Position numbers and translations under genes: made by a program. From Warburgia ugandensis (Eukaryota > Streptophyta > Magnoliopsida > Canellales > Canellaceae), in assembly GCA_035236585.1 (NCBI GenBank), contig CP141139.1:38883217-38947216 (forward strand): a stretch of 64,000 nt of DNA, in the 5' to 3' direction. The notes beneath the pieces are model-generated. The model ran no database searches. It was given only the letters and a program-made list of their open reading frames with translations, and was not told where the DNA came from. This document shows, piece after piece, positions 60,796 through 64,000 of this stretch (the stretch's first letter is position 1; each line of letters begins with the position of its first letter).

Positions 60796-60950
60796 CATAT
60801 TGTCGTCGTGTGACCTTAAGGTCATGGGTTCAAGGCGTGGAAACATCCTCTTGCAAAATGTAAGGTAAGGCCGTGTACTTTAGGCCCTTGTAGTCCACCC
60901 CTTGCCCGAACCCCACATAGGCAGGAGTTTCGTGCACCAGGACTGCCCTT
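60796..60950 (+). mobile_element. tRNA-derived SINE (Au-like) with 18-bp target duplication
   Basis: 155 bp flanked by the perfect duplication CACATGGCTTAGTCTAAC at 60778-60795 and 60951-60968. The body has GGTCATGGGTTCAAGGCG (a pol III B box, GGTTCAAGGC), then GGAAACATCCTCTTGCAAAA, TAAGGCCGTGTAC, CCCGAACCCCACATAGG and GTGCACCAGGACTGCCCTT. These match the order of blocks in the plant Au SINE family as I know it. The A-box end appears truncated. The element ends in CTT rather than a poly-A tail, as Au-type SINEs do. Confidence 0.85.
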
Positions 60951-61901
60951 CACATGGCTTAGTCTAACTGTTTGATCACTAGAACATCATAGCTAACAAT
61001 TATTTAGTGTGTAAGTGCCGAATTTAACTGGGCTTACACAAACATTTCATTCATGTTCATTTCTCTCTTCTTTTCCAGTCTTGCTCAACTCAGACCAACA
61101 TTCTACAATGTTCAGCCATGACGAATGTCATATGCACACTCTTGCTAGTTATGAAGCAGTCAGACTGACCCTATATAAGCTCTATATCTACAAGGGAGCC
61201 ACCTACTTTGTCATAAATATTAGGCAGATTGAACCGTTGATCAATGTGTGAGACCACAAAAGAATTATCTTGATTTGCCTTTAGGCTTATGACAGTCGTT
61301 CAGTGGGCCCCAGAGGTTTTAACTGCATCGTAGCCCCGAGTTTCCCCTATTTCATGGTATGCATATAGGGTCCAATCTGCTATCTTCGTAGGAAAATGCT
61401 CTCAGGGAAGGCATAAAGGTACTTTCTCAAAAGAGGAAGAAATATATATATAGGCATGATCCAATTTAACCTGGTATACAATAACGAGCCCAATCCGTAG
61501 ATACTAATTTATCTTGATTGAATATCCCTAGACGTACACTTTTATCTAAGACCTCTTTATGGTTTGGCATGAAAAATTGTTGTACTACAGTGTGACCTGG
61601 AATATCCTTTTCGCATGGAACCAAATCCATGTTGATATCATGCAAGTTTAACGGTGTGGATATTCACCAATAGATTTTTCACGTATTCACACAGATTTTT
61701 CATGTAGGCCCAAGAAAAATACTTTTTCCTTGACTGGGAAAGTATTTTTCTTAGTAGTCTGGAGTCACCTTTGCAACAAGGCTATTAACGTAATTGCGCT
61801 TGGTGTCCTTAAGACAATCGACTTCAAAATACAAGCGAAAATTGCAAGGGTACTATTGTTATTTTGACCAACACTAAGGGCATTTGGTTAACACGTTGCC
61901 T

Positions 61902-61908
61902 TATAAAA
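61902..61908 (+). promoter_or_regulatory. TATA box of the Ole e 1-like gene
   Basis: TATAAAA, 69-75 bases upstream of the ATG at 61977. Transcription would start near 61932-61940, giving a short leader of about 40 bases. That placement rules out the in-frame ATG at 61926. Confidence 0.6.
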
Positions 61909-61976
61909 TCATTCGGGAAGATTTCATGCGCTCTGCATTATCTTCCCCAAAAGAGAAAAAACGGCATAGACAAAAG

Positions 61977-62205
61977 ATGAGAACTGTTCGTCCCTCCATG
62001 CTTCTCATTTTCTTTATCTTGTTCTTCATGACCTATTCTGCAATCTCCGTAACAGGACAAGAAAATCAAGTTCCAAGTAGAACAGAACTAGTATGGGAAG
62101 CTGGGTATGGAGAGGACAAGCTCTCATCAGTACTCGTCACAGGTTCAGTGTTTTGCGAGTCATGCCACAAAGGAAAGCCTCAGAGTCATGCATTGCACGT
62201 TAAAG
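61977..62205 (+). CDS. Pollen Ole e 1-like secreted protein, exon 1 (partial gene)
   Basis: The first exon encodes 76 residues and ends at the donor AAAG|GTTTGT (phase 1). Residues 1-27 form a signal peptide (MRTVRPS, then LLIFFILFFMTYSAI, cleavage near VTG|QEN), so the product enters the secretory path and probably the cell wall. Next come a short linker, GYGEDKLSS, and VLVTGSVFCESCHKGKPQS, which fits the first strand of the Pollen Ole e 1/extensin-like domain (VxGxVxCxxC, then a loop and a segment leading to the 'GAxVxVxC' strand). The domain's remaining four Cys and the stop are missing. I found no matching exon up to 64000, so intron 1 is probably longer than 1.8 kb. I chose the ATG at 61977 because of the signal peptide and the TATA distance. 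Frames further upstream start with TTG or before transcription. Confidence 0.6.
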
Positions 62206-62399
62206 GTTTGTGATTTCATCTCTGTTTTGATCTCTTTCTTGTTTCCTTTGTTGGCTTGTATTATTTTCATTTCCATGCATGTGAGCGGGGTTAATAATCT
62301 GCGCTTTGGTGAACAAAACAAAAATATTGAATTTTCGAATTTTCTTGTTTTTCCCTTTTTCCTGAACATGAGCGTTACTGTTTGTTTTTCTGAAACGGT

Positions 62400-62568
62400 G
62401 AGAGGATTTGAACAACCCACAACCTCTTCGTTGAGGCACTCATTCTTTCTTTTTTTTTAAAACTTGGTTGAGGAACTTAACCTGAGAGGATTTGAATAAT
62501 CCACAACCTCTTTGTTGAGGCACTCTTTTTTTTTTTTTGGTTTTCAAACTTCGTTGAGGAACTTAACC
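62400..62568 (+). repeat. 83-bp tandem duplication in the first intron
   Basis: Two units, starting TGAGAGGATTTGAA at 62400 and 62483. Each contains CCACAACCTCTT, GTTGAGGCACTC, a T-run of differing length and GTTGAGGAACTTAACC. They are diverged by a few bases only. Confidence 0.9.
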
Positions 62569-64000
62569 AACTTGGATAAGTGCCTTAGCCTCTAATTCAT
62601 GATCGCAACCCTATTCAGTAATCTCATGTGTACTAATGACATTTCTATAAATTTCAATCCAAATAATCCATATACATGAGCTTTGTACTTTTCTCGGAGA
62701 TGACAGTTTCCTCTTGACCATGCACCACGGTAACATATTTATTGGTATAGCTCATTCAAACTGCTTGGAGGTCTATCCCATCACTCAGTTATACCCTGGA
62801 TCTACCTTACAACATTGCGATCGAGTGTTTTATCTGGCTTTAGTATTGAAATAATTATATTACTCTATAAGACTGTTTTATTTATGCAGACACAATCTCT
62901 TGGATTTACTGGTTAGTCCAATTCTTATTTTTCCCGTGCTATTTACGGCCTCAAATTATAGGAAAATTTGTCTCTATCTCATTGCTGAGAATAGCAGCTA
63001 CAGAAGAAAAATACCATTCAGGGATAATTCTTCTCTCTCTTTCTTTTTTGAAATGGAAATTCGATGATAACTTAATTCAATGGATTACTTTTCCAAGCCA
63101 AACAGGGTTACAGATTATAGATTAAGGACAGACTAGTGCACAAAAACATTTAAGGCGATGGTCTTTTATATGGAAATCACAATGACTTAGACTAGGTCTC
63201 AACCAATATATGAGAAACCAATCATGCAAACATGCATGGTTGCGTGAAAGAATCTAGAATTCCCATGAATTATAATAATGATTATCAATAGTGATGTCAA
63301 TGTTAGTTTCAACGTATGTTGATCGGTAGTTCTTTATCATGAAGTTGAACATTATTGTGCGCTAAAGTAGTTTAACGGCCAGAATATGTACGAATTTATG
63401 CTTAAGTAACCAGTTTGAGCTTAATTTGGACATACGCACATAGGGCTAAATGTAGATATAGATACATGGTCTATATATCTCTTTTATAAACGAAGACATT
63501 TACTATCCCTAAGGTGATTTGCTAAGTGATCCTATAATCCATCTATTTATTCACACAGTGGGGACAAATAATACTTTAAGGAAAGTGCATTTATACTTAC
63601 TCAAAGAATACTTTGTGGTTCTTACTCTATTTAGATAGATTATTGATCATGTTGTAGATTGGATGGTCAGGATTGAAGGGCATGTCCAGTAATCTCTTTC
63701 TTTCTCATTGGAAGATTGCCAGTATGCATTTGGATTTTGGAGTAGACAAAATGATACAAGTGTACACATCATACATAAGTAATCGATTAACTGCACTAAA
63801 TCGAAACACTCAAAAGAAAAAATAATCACAGTATAAGGGATGTGGTTTGGCAGTTTACAAATTTTGTTAAAATGTGGTCGAGAAAGACCACTCTAGATGC
63901 ACTACGGGTAAAGAATTCCATCAATTATAAGTGATATAACTATCCAAGATTGTTGAAAGATGATGGAAATAAAGTGGGAAAAAATTCACATCATCATCAT
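62569..64000 (+). other. Probable intron sequence, no exon recognised
   Basis: AT-rich with T-runs, as expected of a plant intron. Candidate acceptors such as TTTATGCAG at 62882-62890 and TTCACACAG at 63551-63559 are not followed by codons that continue the Ole e 1 domain. The minus-strand frame at 63647-63829 has no known motif. Confidence 0.4.

Noticed and set aside
60796..60865. tRNA gene suggested by the GGTTCAAGGC B box
   Set aside because: No cloverleaf and no A box; the following text and the flanking duplication show a SINE.
61884..61976. Longer N-terminus for the Ole e 1-like protein
   Set aside because: The open frame begins with TTG, and the ATG at 61926 lies too close to the TATA box to be transcribed; the signal peptide starts at 61977.

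Overview
This is a gene-poor, AT-rich stretch of a nuclear flowering-plant genome. The evidence is plant-type transposable elements from several classes, nested inside one another, plus two plausible plant genes in 64 kb. The element mix and the short dispersed 'AACCGTTCAT'-like motifs near the genes would suit a large-genome magnoliid such as a Magnolia or laurel relative. That placement is inference only; I cannot name a species.

Layout. (1) 1-2010: an RTE-clade LINE on the minus strand that runs off the left edge. (2) About 2025-28115: one Ty3/gypsy element of the Tat/Athila type with LTRs of about 3.5 kb, a decayed gag-protease-RT-RNase H and no integrase. Its 5' LTR is split by an 8.9-kb CACTA element (5138-14060). 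Its 3' LTR is split by a 3.2-kb element that looks like a solo LTR (24566-27763, 5-bp target duplication). Each LTR serves as the empty site for the insertion in the other. (3) 28.9-33.2 kb: decayed L1, a second RTE LINE and a Ty1/copia gag-protease piece. (4) About 35.8-39.6 kb and 40.8-43.6 kb: LTR-like blocks without coding cores. They share sequence with the solo LTR at 24.6 kb and with an LTR fragment inside the CACTA element, respectively. (5) 46488-47243: an intact minus-strand gene for an uncharacterised membrane-anchored plant protein. (6) 51.1-57.2 kb: an inverted-repeat, hAT/MITE-like element that has received two insertions. One is a 1249-bp palindromic array of TRIM-like LTRs flanked by a perfect 5-bp duplication. 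The other is a 4.15-kb LTR-like block. (7) 60.8 kb: a tRNA-derived SINE with a perfect 18-bp target duplication. (8) 61977 to the window end: the first exon of a secreted Pollen Ole e 1-like protein; its remaining exons lie outside the window or were not recognised.

The most unusual object is the TRIM-like palindrome at 51427-52675. It has four LTR copies in two inverted pairs. Both outer ends are the same (3') LTR end, yet target-site duplications flank the whole array. The 8.9-kb CACTA element is next: it has dense palindromic subterminal repeats, a decayed Transposase_24/Ulp1-type gene, a trapped LTR fragment and telomere-like repeats. I found no bacterial, viral or CRISPR-type system and no tRNA or rRNA gene. 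Almost all other short open frames are decayed element remnants or chance.
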